This document shows, in pieces, positions 24,406-33,999 of a stretch of 64,000 nt of DNA. Where the stretch lies: the NCBI GenBank assembly GCA_035765635.1, contig DASTWZ010000001.1, forward strand, positions 65,427 through 129,426, written 5' to 3'. Both the position numbers and the translations under genes were made by a program. This DNA is from EW11 sp035765635 (lineage in GTDB: Bacteria; Verrucomicrobiota; Verrucomicrobiia; Opitutales; Opitutaceae). The notes beneath the pieces are model-generated. The model ran no database searches, was not told where the DNA came from, and saw only the letters and a program-made list of their open reading frames with translations. Within the stretch, counting starts at the first letter, position 1. Each line of letters opens with the position of its first letter.

Positions 24406-25206
24406 CTAATGCTGCCCGCCGCTGCGGGGGCTGCGGCCGAATTTTTGGCGGAAGGCGCGGCTGAAGCTGTTGGCGCTGGTGAAGCCGCTGGAGAGGGCAA
24501 CTTCCTCTACCGTCTGGCGCGTGGCGGAAAGCATCGCGTCGGCGTGCTCCAAGCGTAGCCTGCGCAGCATCGCGCCGGGGGCTTCCGTGAAGCGCTGGCG
24601 GAATTGCCGGATGAAATGTTCGCGGCTCACACCGCACTCGTCGGCGACGGTCTTCAGGTTGACCGGCGAGCGAAAGTGATTCCGCAGATAATGAAAGCCG
24701 AACTCGATCGGGTCGGTCGTCTGCGTCTGTTCGATTTGCTCGCGGTACAACGCCGTCACCATGCGGTGGAGCAACTCCGATTCGTGAAAGCGGTCGCGAA
24801 ACGTCCGCTGCTTGTAGCGCGTGAAAACCTCATTGAAGAGAGCCGTCGACTCCGCCCGGTTCGGCATCGGCAGGACCGAACCGAAATCGCCGCGGAGCTG
24901 GGCGAACAGCGGCAGCACCGAAGGCGCGGGCCAGACTTGCACGTAGCGAAGACGGTAGGCCTCGGTCGCATCCTCCGGGAATCCGTAGCTGGTGGGTTCG
25001 CGGTGTGAGAAGACCATCGCATTGCCTGGCGTCACCCGATACACGCCCTTGCCGTCGCGAAAAAAACCACAGCCGCCCGTCGTGCGTTGAATGGTGATGA
25101 CTTCCCAGACCTCGCGCGGGCGATCCTGGTTATCCCAGAAATAAGACGTCGAGGTATTGACCTCATCAGCGGCCGCGCGAACCGAAGCGAAAGCGTCTGT
25201 GACCAT
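24406..25206 (-). CDS. AraC-family transcriptional regulator (next to uronate operon)
   Basis: A 266-residue regulator. The C-terminal 100 residues form the two helix-turn-helix units of AraC/XylS proteins: VNLKTVADECGVSREHFIRQF, then TVEEVALSSGFTSANSFSRAF. The N-terminal 150 residues are a cupin-like ligand-binding part. It is divergent from the MFS gene with 163 bp between start codons, a classic arrangement for a local activator. That gap holds AAATCACATTTTGCG at 25283-25297 and a weaker relative (ATCACATTTCGTTTCG) near 25219. The likely effector is a sugar acid or oligosaccharide, inferred only from the neighbours. Confidence 0.92.
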   Translation of the reverse strand: MVTDAFASVRAAADEVNTSTSYFWDNQDRPREVWEVITIQRTTGGCGFFRDGKGVYRVTPGNAMVFSHREPTSYGFPEDATEAYRLRYVQVWPAPSVLPLFAQLRGDFGSVLPMPNRAESTALFNEVFTRYKQRTFRDRFHESELLHRMVTALYREQIEQTQTTDPIEFGFHYLRNHFRSPVNLKTVADECGVSREHFIRQFRQRFTEAPGAMLRRLRLEHADAMLSATRQTVEEVALSSGFTSANSFSRAFRQKFGRSPRSGGQH

Positions 25207-25282
25207 GGAGATGGAACATCACATTTCGTTTCGGCCGCGGCAAGCCTCCGGTCGTTTCTGGAGGTTTTCCGCAGGCGAGGGG

Positions 25283-25297
25283 AAATCACATTTTGCG
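25283..25297 (+). promoter_or_regulatory. Operator-like site AAATCACATTTTGCG before the uronate operon
   Basis: This 15-mer lies 73 bp before the MFS start and is repeated exactly at 58940-58954. It belongs to the TCACNTTTTGC family also seen at 12270-12321, 45019 and 50019. A related ATCACATTT copy lies about 65 bp upstream, near 25219. Confidence 0.5.
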
Positions 25298-25369
25298 TCA
25301 TCTTGCTCAAGCTTTGCCTGTTTCCCCATCCCACGCGCGGGCTCTTGATTTGGGCTCCCCACGCCCCGC

Positions 25370-26644
25370 ATGAGTATGAAACTGTCCGCCACTCCGGCTG
25401 CCGACATCGTTACGACGACCGTGTCGCGTTTTCGCTGGGCGATGGTGGCGTTCGCCTTCTGCGCGACGGTGATCAACTACCTCGACCGGCAGGTGCTTTC
25501 GATCACCGCGCCGATCCTCAAGCAGGAGTTTCACATGACGGACGAAGGCTATGGCCTCGTCCTTGCGGCGTTCATGCTGGCCTATGCGGTGATGAACGGC
25601 TTGTCGGGGCCGCTGATCGACCGCATCGGCACGCGCATCGGTTATGCCTGCTGCATGGCCTGGTGGTCGACCGCCGGCATCCTGCACATGTTTGCCCGCG
25701 GGACGTTTTCTCTCGGTTTGTTTCGCTTTCTCCTCGGCATGGGCGAGGCGGGCAACTGGCCGGCGGGCGTCAAGTTGGTCAGCGAATGGTTTCCCGCGCG
25801 GGAACGCGCGCTGGCCTCAGGCATTTTCAACAGCGGGGCGGCCATCGGCGCGGTGATCGCGCCTCCAGTGATCGTGAAACTCGTGGCCCATTGGGGCTGG
25901 CAAGGTGCGTTTCTCGCCATCGGCATCCTGGGTTATCTCTGGCTGATCCTCTGGAAGCTCTTCAGTCGCGAACCCGTGCGGCGCGCCAGCGCAGAGCGCG
26001 CAAAGCGGGTGCCGGTGCGAGAGCTGATGCGCACGCGCTTCGTGCCGTTCTTCACGCTGTCCAAGGTCTTCGTGGATCCGGTCTGGTACTTCTACATCTT
26101 CTGGATCCCGAAATATCTCAGCACCGTGCACCACCTCTCGCTGCTCGAGATCGGACAGTGGGCGTGGATTCCATTTTTGACGGGCGACATCGGCAACATC
26201 GGCGGCGGCGCGCTGGCCGGGTTGATGATGCGGTCTGGCATGGAGGTCGCCACGGCGCGCCGGGTTTGCATGACGATTTTTGCGTTCTGCATGGCGTCGG
26301 CCGCAGGCGCGGTTTTCGCGCCGAATTTCGAATGGGCGCTTGTCTGGGTGTCGCTGGCGACCTTCGGCTACACGGGTTATTCTGCGAACATGCTCGCGCT
26401 GCCGGCTGACGTTTTTCCGAAGACGGCCGTGGCCTCGGTTTATGGTTTGGCCAGCATGGGTTCGGGTTTCGGCGGGATGCTCTTCAGCTGGCTGACCGGC
26501 CGTGTGGTCGATCGGCACGGGTACGCCCCGGTTTTGGTGGGATACAGCATTCTTCCTCTGGTCGCGCTCGCGATCCTGCTTTTTCTCTGCGGATCGCTGC
26601 GGCGCGACGAACGATTCGCGAATGACGAGCCTCATGACGTTTAA
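25370..26644 (+). CDS. MFS transporter, hexuronate (ACS)-type
   Basis: A 424-residue carrier with twelve predicted membrane segments. INYLDRQVLSITAPILKQEF after the first segment, followed by GPLIDRIGTRIG, is typical of the anion:cation symporter group that includes hexuronate (ExuT), glucarate and tartrate carriers. It would bring a sugar acid across the inner membrane with a proton. It is the first gene of a packed run in which later products cut or convert uronates, which supports the assignment. The next gene starts inside its 3' end. Start at the first ATG of MSMKLS; the second is two codons later. Confidence 0.92.
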   Translation: MSMKLSATPAADIVTTTVSRFRWAMVAFAFCATVINYLDRQVLSITAPILKQEFHMTDEGYGLVLAAFMLAYAVMNGLSGPLIDRIGTRIGYACCMAWWSTAGILHMFARGTFSLGLFRFLLGMGEAGNWPAGVKLVSEWFPARERALASGIFNSGAAIGAVIAPPVIVKLVAHWGWQGAFLAIGILGYLWLILWKLFSREPVRRASAERAKRVPVRELMRTRFVPFFTLSKVFVDPVWYFYIFWIPKYLSTVHHLSLLEIGQWAWIPFLTGDIGNIGGGALAGLMMRSGMEVATARRVCMTIFAFCMASAAGAVFAPNFEWALVWVSLATFGYTGYSANMLALPADVFPKTAVASVYGLASMGSGFGGMLFSWLTGRVVDRHGYAPVLVGYSILPLVALAILLFLCGSLRRDERFANDEPHDV

Positions 26645-29297
26645 CCGCCCGATCATTTCCCTGCTCCTGGCGTGTGCCGGCGCACTGCCGATTTCGCTCA
26701 ACGCCGCAGACGAACTGACCACGCGGTCGATTACCTTCGCCGCCGTGCCACGGGTTGCCGCGCCCACGCCGGAGATCGATGGCGATCTCTCTGATCCTTG
26801 CTGGCGAGACGCGCGCGTCATTGAGGGTTTTCATCTGACCGCGGGCAATCGCCAGGCGGCGCCGCAGTTCAAGACTACGGCCAAAATCCTTTTTGATGAA
26901 ACACACGTCTACGTCGCCTTCGAGTGCCTCGAACCCGATGTCGCGCATCTCAAGGCCGGCGCGAAGCAGCACGACGATCCGGACATCGAGTTCGACGATC
27001 GCGTGGAGGTGTTTTTCGATAACACGCACGATCACCGGCACTATTGGGAGCTGGCGGTAAATCCGGCCGGCGTGCAATTCGACCAGGCCGCGTTCTACCG
27101 CTTCCAAGGCTCCCGCACCTGCGATTTTTTCCCCGAGAAAAATCTTTTCTGGCGCGCGCGAACGAAGGTCGGCGACGACCGCTGGACGGCTGAGATCGCG
27201 ATCGATGTGACCAGCCTGGGACTCGCCCGGATCGAGGCGGGCACGACGTGGGGCTTCAACCTCGCGCGCGTTCGCCGGCCCGACGTGAAACACGGCGACG
27301 AATTCCTGCGGCACGAGCCGGGCAACGGCGCCGAGTACAGCGCGTGGGTGCCGGTGCAGGACTACATCAACGAGACGATTTCCAACTTCCACGCGCCGCT
27401 GGAATTCGCCGACGTCGTTTTTGGCGAGCCCGGCTTTTCCGTGGAGCAACTCGAATTGCCCAGCGCGAAATACACGATGGGCCCGGTCGGTCGCGCGACT
27501 GAGTTCGGCTGGAATCCCTTGAACGTGAAGCTGCGCACGGCCGACGGGAAACCGCACGAGTACGCCGTCGCGCTTTCCGTCGAGGGGTCTTCTCCCGCGG
27601 GCAACTGGTCCTCGCGGGATACCACTGCGTTTCGTTCCGACGAGAACACCGCGCTGCGCTACCACATCTCGGAAGACGGGGAGAACAAGATCACGCTGCA
27701 GCTTCTCGAGCCTTCAACTGGGGTCACGCTTTACCGCACCTCGTATTTCGAGAGCGTTCCTCCTTTCGCCGACTTCGATCTCAGCGCGCTTTACGATCCC
27801 CGCGCGACGCTGACGGACTCGATCAAGGTGCGCGTGCCGGCGGACGATGCGACGCGCGCTTCATCCGAGTTGCGCCTGTCATTCCGCCCCGCGGGTGACG
27901 GCGCGGAAATCCAGTCCGCCGTCGTTTCCGATCTCAGCGCGGCGGAACCCAAACCCGTTTTCGATCTGAAAAAACTGCGGAGTCTGCCCGGCGGCGACTA
28001 CGTGATCGACTGCGCGCTCGTGGACAAGAGGAGCGGAAAACTTCTCGGAAAATTCCGCCAGAAACTGACCAAGCCGGCGCCGAAGGCTCCCGCGCAGTTC
28101 GGCGCCGAGCGAGTGCCGTATAGTTTTGGCGGAGTCGCGCTGGACGCCATTCGCGTCCATTTCCCTTTCGACGCGCAGTTCGTTTTTTGGCGGGGCGCCA
28201 ATTACATGCCTTGGTGGGAAATGGACCAGGTCGCGATCTCCTATCAGGGCATGGAAGCCTGGGGTGGAGGAGGGCAGGGCTGCAATGAAGCCATGCAGGA
28301 TCGCGAGTCCCGCTATACGACCGTGGAGTTGGTGGAAAACTCACCGGCGCGCGCGGTGGTGCACTGGCGCTACGCCCTGGCCGATGCGCATTACTTCATT
28401 TATAATAACGAATGGGTGGACGAATATTTCACCCTTTATCCCGATGGCGCCGGCGTGCGCGTGGCGAATCTCTGGGCCAACGTCGCCGCGCAGCACGAGG
28501 TGCTCGATACGATCGTCGTGAAGCCGCCGGGCACGCGCACGGACCAGCTTTTTGAGGGGCCGATCTCCACTCTCGCCAATCTCGACGGAAAACAAATTTC
28601 GGTGCGAAACACCTCGAGCGATCGCGATTCCTACAAGGCCTTTCTCGCCAGCGGAAAAGACTTCATCGCGGAATTCCATTTCAAGAATCGGCTGCATCCG
28701 TATGCGGTGTTTTCGTTTCGCGACGACCTGATGCCGGGTGTCACGCGCGGCATGGTCAGCGTGAGCCGCACGCTTTTCCAGAACGCCGAACACCGCGGGC
28801 ACTGGCCGCTCGCGCGGTATCCAATTGATGGTTACAACGTCGTCGGCAACGACGTGCCGACGCACTTCTCGTTCGGCAACATTCACACGGAGACCGACCC
28901 CACACGCGCGCCGAACCGCTGGCTGTTCCTGATCGGCGCGGCGCAGTCGGGCAGCGACGCACCCGTGCGGCAGGCGAAAGCGTGGCTCTACCCCGCGAAC
29001 GTGGACAGTTTCGATGGCTCGACCGCGTTCCGCGGCTACGACGCCGCCGAGCGCGCTTATCGCCTCGAAACTACCGCCGCGCAGCGCGAGGTGAACGTGC
29101 GCTTCAAGTCGGCCGACGGCGTGTTTCATCCCGTTCTGCTCGTGAAGACGAAGGCCACGCCGAACTCCGTGCGCGTCGACGGAGCACCGCTTTCCGTGTC
29201 CCAGTTTGCCGTGGGTCGAACGGTCTCCGGCGAGGCCGTCATCTATCTAGGAGTCGAGCTCAAGGACGGTGCGACGGTGGGCTTCGCTCTCGAGTGA
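26622..29297 (+). CDS. Large secreted protein with N-terminal CBM9-like domain
   Basis: About 891 residues with a signal peptide (hydrophobic region to SLNAADE). Residues about 35-240 match the CBM9-like fold: PTPEIDGDLSDPCWRDA, KILFDETHVYVAFECLE and DDRVEVFFDNTHDHRHYWEL are its landmarks. These modules bind sugar ends or sit on heme- and glycan-processing proteins. The remaining 600 residues are beta-rich and unrecognised; WRGANYMPWWEMDQ near residue 520 and a Glu/Asp-rich stretch around it could belong to a catalytic domain. ATG 26622 overlaps the MFS gene by 23 bp; ATG 26634 is an alternative. The gap to the next gene is 8 bp. Probably periplasmic or surface-exposed, acting on the operon's glycan. 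Confidence 0.82.
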   Translation: MTSLMTFNRPIISLLLACAGALPISLNAADELTTRSITFAAVPRVAAPTPEIDGDLSDPCWRDARVIEGFHLTAGNRQAAPQFKTTAKILFDETHVYVAFECLEPDVAHLKAGAKQHDDPDIEFDDRVEVFFDNTHDHRHYWELAVNPAGVQFDQAAFYRFQGSRTCDFFPEKNLFWRARTKVGDDRWTAEIAIDVTSLGLARIEAGTTWGFNLARVRRPDVKHGDEFLRHEPGNGAEYSAWVPVQDYINETISNFHAPLEFADVVFGEPGFSVEQLELPSAKYTMGPVGRATEFGWNPLNVKLRTADGKPHEYAVALSVEGSSPAGNWSSRDTTAFRSDENTALRYHISEDGENKITLQLLEPSTGVTLYRTSYFESVPPFADFDLSALYDPRATLTDSIKVRVPADDATRASSELRLSFRPAGDGAEIQSAVVSDLSAAEPKPVFDLKKLRSLPGGDYVIDCALVDKRSGKLLGKFRQKLTKPAPKAPAQFGAERVPYSFGGVALDAIRVHFPFDAQFVFWRGANYMPWWEMDQVAISYQGMEAWGGGGQGCNEAMQDRESRYTTVELVENSPARAVVHWRYALADAHYFIYNNEWVDEYFTLYPDGAGVRVANLWANVAAQHEVLDTIVVKPPGTRTDQLFEGPISTLANLDGKQISVRNTSSDRDSYKAFLASGKDFIAEFHFKNRLHPYAVFSFRDDLMPGVTRGMVSVSRTLFQNAEHRGHWPLARYPIDGYNVVGNDVPTHFSFGNIHTETDPTRAPNRWLFLIGAAQSGSDAPVRQAKAWLYPANVDSFDGSTAFRGYDAAERAYRLETTAAQREVNVRFKSADGVFHPVLLVKTKATPNSVRVDGAPLSVSQFAVGRTVSGEAVIYLGVELKDGATVGFALE

Positions 29298-29305
29298 GTT
29301 TTTCT

Positions 29306-30538
29306 ATGCCGAAAATTTCAAAGATCACCACGGCCGTCGTTCAGGCCAATTTCGAGTGGACCTATGTCCGCGTCTATACCGACGACGTCGGCGGGACGCA
29401 TGGCACTGGCGAGTGTTTTTTCGCGCCGGGAATCACGAAGATCATCGCGGAATTTTCTTCGCTGCTCGCGGGCGAGAACGCCCTGGACATCGAGCGCCTC
29501 GTCGAGCGCATGCGCTGGGCTGCGTCGGGCGCGGGCTCGCTGGGCGGCATTGTCTGGAACGCCATCACCGGCATCGAAGCCGCGCTCTGGGACCTGAAGG
29601 GCAAACATTTCAACATGCCGGTTTGGCAACTGCTCGGCGGAAAATTTCGCGATGAAGCGCGGATCTATCTCGATTGCCACGCGGCAGGCGCGCTCGAGTG
29701 TCTTTCGCCTTTGCTCCAGCCCACGACGCCGAAGTGGCAGCGGCCGGAAAAGGAACACGTCTTGAGCCGCGCGCAGATCATCGAGGCCTCCGCGGAGCGC
29801 GCCTTGGCGATGGCGAAGCTCGGCTACACCGCGCTGAAATTCGATCTGGATCTGCCCGGCAGCACCTTCGATTCCGCCGTGGGCTACACGCTCAAATCCG
29901 CCGACGTCGATTGGATGGTCGGCCTGGCCAACGCCATCCGCCGTGCCGTCGGACCGGACGTCGATCTCGCCTTCGACGCGCACTGGCGCTACCGGCCCAA
30001 CGAGATTCTTCAGGTCGCGAAAGAACTCGAAACCTGCCGTCTCCTCTGGCTCGAGGATCCGCTCCCGCCGCACGACGAAAAATCTCTCGCCTACCTGCGC
30101 GCTCACACCTCGACCCCGATCGGCACCGGAGAAAATCTCCAGCTCCGCGAAGGATTCTGGAATCTCATCACCGGCGATCTTTGCGACGTGATCACGCCGG
30201 ACCTGCAGAAGGCCGGTGGACTCGCTGAGGGCAAAAAAATCGCGGACCTCTGCCATACCGCGAACAAGCCTTTCGCGCCTCACATGATCGGCAGCCCGCT
30301 GGCTCTGATGGCGAGCGCGCATCTGTCGCTCACGGTGCCGAATTTCCTGGTCTGCGAATTTCACGCGCACGACGTGCCGTTCTTCCACGAACTCGTGGCG
30401 GGTGGGACGAGCGAGTGGTTCCGGCATGGTTGGGTGAAGCCGGGCGACAAACCAGGCTTCGGCATCGAGCTCGATGAAAAAGCCGCACGCCGTTACGCGC
30501 TCCCGGGCAGCACCTGGTTTGACGAGTCGTCGCGCTGA
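29306..30538 (+). CDS. Enolase-superfamily (mandelate racemase / muconate lactonizing) enzyme
   Basis: About 410 residues. The start at 29306 (MPKISKITTAVV) is chosen because an upstream extension would run through the previous gene. Metal ligands are D224 (FDAHW), E250 (WLEDP) and E276 (GTGENL), and H326 (PHMIG) is the likely acid/base partner. On the second strand K178 is followed two residues later by D180, where many relatives have the KxK pair. Family members dehydrate or epimerise sugar acids (galactonate, gluconate, glucarate, rhamnonate). Its place after a hexuronate-type carrier suggests an acid-sugar dehydratase. The exact substrate cannot be read. Confidence 0.92.
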   Translation: MPKISKITTAVVQANFEWTYVRVYTDDVGGTHGTGECFFAPGITKIIAEFSSLLAGENALDIERLVERMRWAASGAGSLGGIVWNAITGIEAALWDLKGKHFNMPVWQLLGGKFRDEARIYLDCHAAGALECLSPLLQPTTPKWQRPEKEHVLSRAQIIEASAERALAMAKLGYTALKFDLDLPGSTFDSAVGYTLKSADVDWMVGLANAIRRAVGPDVDLAFDAHWRYRPNEILQVAKELETCRLLWLEDPLPPHDEKSLAYLRAHTSTPIGTGENLQLREGFWNLITGDLCDVITPDLQKAGGLAEGKKIADLCHTANKPFAPHMIGSPLALMASAHLSLTVPNFLVCEFHAHDVPFFHELVAGGTSEWFRHGWVKPGDKPGFGIELDEKAARRYALPGSTWFDESSR

Positions 30539-30576
30539 CGCCGCCGAGCGAACCCCATTTCCCTCCTCATCGCATC

Positions 30577-31830
30577 ATGAACAACATCAGTCGCCGCCGC
30601 TTCGTCACCCTGTTCTCAGCCGCCGCTGCCGGCGCCGCGCTGGCGCCTCGGGCCTTCGCCGCCCGGGCCGAAACGTCCTCTAAAAAACCCGGCCGATTCG
30701 AGGTGTCCGCGAGTCTCTACGCGTGGGACCTGCACGACGAAGGCGTCGAGCGCGTCCTGGACAATTTGGAACTCGCGGCAGTCAATTCCGTTTACCTGCT
30801 CGGTATCATGCATCCCGAAGCGCGCCCGGTCGGCGGCGGCACGTTTCCGCACAATCCAGTGCGCAAGACCTGGGTGGCAGAAGACGCCCGCTGCTACTGG
30901 CATCCGACGGCACGCCGCTATGGCCGGGTGAAGCCGCGTCTGTCTGACCACACTTGGCTGAACGACACGGATTGGCTGACGACGCTTTCCGATGCGGCGA
31001 GGAAGCGCGGCATGAAAGTCGGCGTGGAATTTTCGCATGCGTTGATCGACCGCGAACGCATGGCGGGAGAACTGGCTGATCTTTCGCAGCTCGATCTTCA
31101 CGGAAAACCCGTAGCCGGGGCGGCGATCAAATGGCTGCAGGCGCCGTGTCCCAATCATCCAGAGACGATCGAGTATCTGCTCGCGCTGGTGACGGACACG
31201 GTCGCCGATCACGGGGTCGATTACGTGCAGTCCTGCATGATGACCTTCGATCCCGCGACGCCCGAGCGCGGCGGCGGATGTTTCTGTCAACATTGCCGAA
31301 AGGCGGCGCCGGATTTTGGCGTCGATTTGGAAAAAGTTCAGGCGGCGCTGCTGGCTGACGTGCACGACAGCGCGGCATTGGCCAGTTGGAACGAGTTCAG
31401 GTATGCGTCGGTCGCGCGTTTGTATCAAAAGCTTCATTCTCGCATGCACGAGCTGCGCGCGACGTCCGATCTGCGCTACAACCTGCATTCGCACTCGTAT
31501 GCGTATTATGGCGTGAACCCGCCGCGCCTGCGTCCGTTTTTCGATTCGGCCCGCGTGCTCGACTACACCGAGCAAAATGGCGACCCCGCGCTCATGGCGA
31601 AAAAACGTCCGTGGCTCGACGAAGCCCGCCAACTGCTCGGGCCGGACATGCCGCTGCTGCCGAGCGTGGGTGTGCGCATGAAAGCGACGCCGGAGCTCGT
31701 GCGCCAGGGCGTGAAAATCGTGACGGATTCCGGAGCTGTGGGCATCACGCTCGGGCACTACGACGGCGCTTCGCTCGAATTGCTGCGCGCGGTGCGGGAG
31801 GGATTGGTCACGGCGGGAGTCGTTTCATGA
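30577..31830 (+). CDS. Tat-exported putative TIM-barrel glycosidase
   Basis: A 417-residue protein with a twin-arginine signal (NNISRRRFVTLFSAAAAGAA). The mature part looks like an alpha/beta barrel of the uncharacterised glycosidase-like group: LNDTDWLTTLSDAARKRGMK, VEFSHALID and SCMMTFDPATPERGGGCFCQ are the conserved-looking stretches. CFCQHC could bind a metal or form disulfides, and Tat export suggests folding with a cofactor. Candidate acids are the glutamates in GVEFSHA and DYTEQNGD. I cannot place it in a numbered GH family. The next gene overlaps its stop by 4 bp. Confidence 0.75.
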   Translation: MNNISRRRFVTLFSAAAAGAALAPRAFAARAETSSKKPGRFEVSASLYAWDLHDEGVERVLDNLELAAVNSVYLLGIMHPEARPVGGGTFPHNPVRKTWVAEDARCYWHPTARRYGRVKPRLSDHTWLNDTDWLTTLSDAARKRGMKVGVEFSHALIDRERMAGELADLSQLDLHGKPVAGAAIKWLQAPCPNHPETIEYLLALVTDTVADHGVDYVQSCMMTFDPATPERGGGCFCQHCRKAAPDFGVDLEKVQAALLADVHDSAALASWNEFRYASVARLYQKLHSRMHELRATSDLRYNLHSHSYAYYGVNPPRLRPFFDSARVLDYTEQNGDPALMAKKRPWLDEARQLLGPDMPLLPSVGVRMKATPELVRQGVKIVTDSGAVGITLGHYDGASLELLRAVREGLVTAGVVS

Positions 31831-33164
31831 AGGCTTTGGTGTTCGCGTTCTGCTGCGCCGCGGCGGCGCCTGGAGTGTTCGCCGCGGCGGACCTGTTTCC
31901 CGAAGCGCCGCAAATGCGCGCGGAAGCGAACCAGGTCGGCAAGGAACGCTGGCGCCCGATGCTGCGATACGTGGCGGATCTGCACGTGCGCAGCACACAT
32001 CCGGCGGAGAAGCCGTTCGAATTTCCCTGGGAGGAGATCGGCCCCGGTTATGTGCCGGCGTTCGGTCACTGGGATTTGATTCACGAGATTCTCGATGTGT
32101 TGCCGGTCGCGCCCATTCACGCCCGGCAGCAACTGCTGAACGACGTGCGCCTGCAGTTGGACGACGGTTTTATGCCCGGATCCGTGTGGATGCCGGGCAG
32201 CGGCCTGGCCCAGCTTCGCAACAACAACAAGCCGTGGTTCAGCCGCGGATCGCAGGGGCATCCGCCGGTCTGGGTCGTGGCCGCGGAAGACTACATGAAC
32301 TTCACGCAGGACCGTTCGCTGCAGCGTGAGTTTTTCGAAAGAGCGACGCGACAGATCGGCTGGTTCGAGGCGCATCGCGCGGTGAAGTCCGGCGGCTTTT
32401 TCTACACGGATATCCTCTCGCATCTTTGGGAAAGCGGGATCGACGAAGGCGTGCGCTTTGACCGCGTGGCGATGGGCGCGCAGGCCTGCGTGGATGCGAC
32501 GAGCCATGTCTATCAACTCTGCGACCTGGCGGCGCATTGGGCGGAGCAGTTGGGCGAAGATCCGACGCCCTGGAAGACGCGCGCCGAAACGCTGCGTCGC
32601 TTCATCCACGCGCACATGCGGGATGAAAAGGACGGGTACTTCTACGATGTCTGGGCGCATGACGATCCGACGCTGCGGACGCAGGCGTTCGAAGGCATCT
32701 GGCCAGTCGTGGTCGGCGCCGCGAGCAAGGCCGAGGCCAATCGAGTGATTGACGAATGGATCCTGAATCCGCGCCGCCTTCTGGCCAAACACCCGATCGC
32801 GACGGTGGGCCTTTCGGATCCGCATTTCGAACGCCGCATGTGGCGCGGACCGGCTTGGAACAGCATGACGTATTGGGCGGCGCGCGCCTGTGTTCGGTAT
32901 GACCGGCCCGACGCGGCGATTCGTCTCCTCGAGGCGGCGCTGGATGATTCCGCGGACCAGTTCGCCCGCACCGGCACGATCTGGGAATTCTACGATCCGA
33001 GCGGCAACAAGCCGGAGGATTTGCAGCGCAAGCCCGCGAGCAAAACAGATCACAATCCGCCCTATCACGATTATCTCGGCCACAATCCGCTGCTGGCGAT
33101 GGCCAGGCTGTGGCAGCAACTCTCGACGGCGTCCACGGCCGCGGCGTCATCGGCAGCGAAGTAG
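31827..33164 (+). CDS. GH63 / mannosylglycerate-hydrolase-like (alpha/alpha)6 glycosidase
   Basis: About 445 residues with a signal peptide ending GVFAAAD. The barrel shows the signatures shared by GH63, GH37 and MGH-type enzymes: HLWESGIDEGVRF (acid Asp region), QAFEGIWPVVVG, RMWRGPAWNSMTYWA and GTIWEFYDPSGNKPE (base Glu region). These enzymes invert alpha-linked glucose or mannose, for example from glucosylglycerate. The start at 31827 overlaps the previous stop as ATGA; upstream codons in frame belong to the previous gene region. The SDR gene follows after 16 bp. In this operon it may remove a neutral sugar from a uronate-containing chain. Confidence 0.85.
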   Translation: MKALVFAFCCAAAAPGVFAAADLFPEAPQMRAEANQVGKERWRPMLRYVADLHVRSTHPAEKPFEFPWEEIGPGYVPAFGHWDLIHEILDVLPVAPIHARQQLLNDVRLQLDDGFMPGSVWMPGSGLAQLRNNNKPWFSRGSQGHPPVWVVAAEDYMNFTQDRSLQREFFERATRQIGWFEAHRAVKSGGFFYTDILSHLWESGIDEGVRFDRVAMGAQACVDATSHVYQLCDLAAHWAEQLGEDPTPWKTRAETLRRFIHAHMRDEKDGYFYDVWAHDDPTLRTQAFEGIWPVVVGAASKAEANRVIDEWILNPRRLLAKHPIATVGLSDPHFERRMWRGPAWNSMTYWAARACVRYDRPDAAIRLLEAALDDSADQFARTGTIWEFYDPSGNKPEDLQRKPASKTDHNPPYHDYLGHNPLLAMARLWQQLSTASTAAASSAAK

Positions 33165-33180
33165 AAAAATTTTTCTCATC

Positions 33181-33960
33181 ATGATCACAAATCGACTCTC
33201 TGGAAAACGCGCGCTGGTCACCGCCGGTGCGCAAGGCATCGGCGCTGCCATCACCCGCCATCTGCTGGCGGCTGGGTGCGACGTCTTCGTCCACTATCGA
33301 AGCAGCGCGCAGGAAGCGCAGACCCTCGCGAAGGAAGCGGCGGCGGCCGGCCGGCGTTGCGCGGGCACGGCGGGGGATTTGACCAAGGTGGCGGATTGCG
33401 AGCGCGTCGTGGCCGAAGCGGTGAAGTTCCTCGGCGGTCTCGACCTGCTCGTGAACAACGCCGGCTCGATCGTCGCGCGCAAGACGCTCGCCGAGGCGGA
33501 CGAGGCCTACTGGGCCGAGGTGATGGGACTCAATTTCGACAGCCTTCGCCGCGTAACCAAGGCGGCGACGCCGCACCTTCTCGCTTCCGCGAAAACGTTT
33601 GGTGGCTCGAGCATCATCAACATCTCGTCCCTCGCGGGCCGCAAAGGCGGCCATCCGGGTTCGCTCGCGTATTCGTCGTCAAAAGGCGCGGTGCTGACCT
33701 TCACGCGCGGCCTGGCCAACGAACTCGGGCCGCATGGCGTGCGCGTCAACACGGTCGCCCCCGGCTTCGTGCAGGGCACCACGTTTCACCAGCGGCACAC
33801 CACCGATGAGTCGGCGAAGATCACTGTCGCCGGACTTCCGCTCGGACGCGCCGGCCGGCCGGATGACATCGCGCGCGGCGTGGTCTATCTAGCCAACGAA
33901 TTCGACGGCTTCATCACTGGGTCGACCCTGGATATCAACGGCGGCCAGTACTACGCCTGA
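33181..33960 (+). CDS. Short-chain dehydrogenase/reductase (KduD-like possibility)
   Basis: A 259-residue classical SDR: VTAGAQGIGAAIT is the cofactor loop, LLVNNAGS the stabilising motif, and Y164-K168 (YSSSKG) the catalytic pair, with Ser in ISSLAG. C-terminal GSTLDINGGQYYA is the usual family ending. In pectin or alginate pathways an SDR of this type reduces 2,5-diketo-3-deoxygluconate (KduD), and the neighbours GH105 and heparinase II/III-like lyase would supply such an intermediate. That role is inference. The start is the ATG at 33181, 16 bp after the previous stop. Confidence 0.93.
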   Translation: MITNRLSGKRALVTAGAQGIGAAITRHLLAAGCDVFVHYRSSAQEAQTLAKEAAAAGRRCAGTAGDLTKVADCERVVAEAVKFLGGLDLLVNNAGSIVARKTLAEADEAYWAEVMGLNFDSLRRVTKAATPHLLASAKTFGGSSIINISSLAGRKGGHPGSLAYSSSKGAVLTFTRGLANELGPHGVRVNTVAPGFVQGTTFHQRHTTDESAKITVAGLPLGRAGRPDDIARGVVYLANEFDGFITGSTLDINGGQYYA

Positions 33961-33999
33961 GCACGGGAAAATAAAACTGTAGCACGTCAAGGTCTTCGC

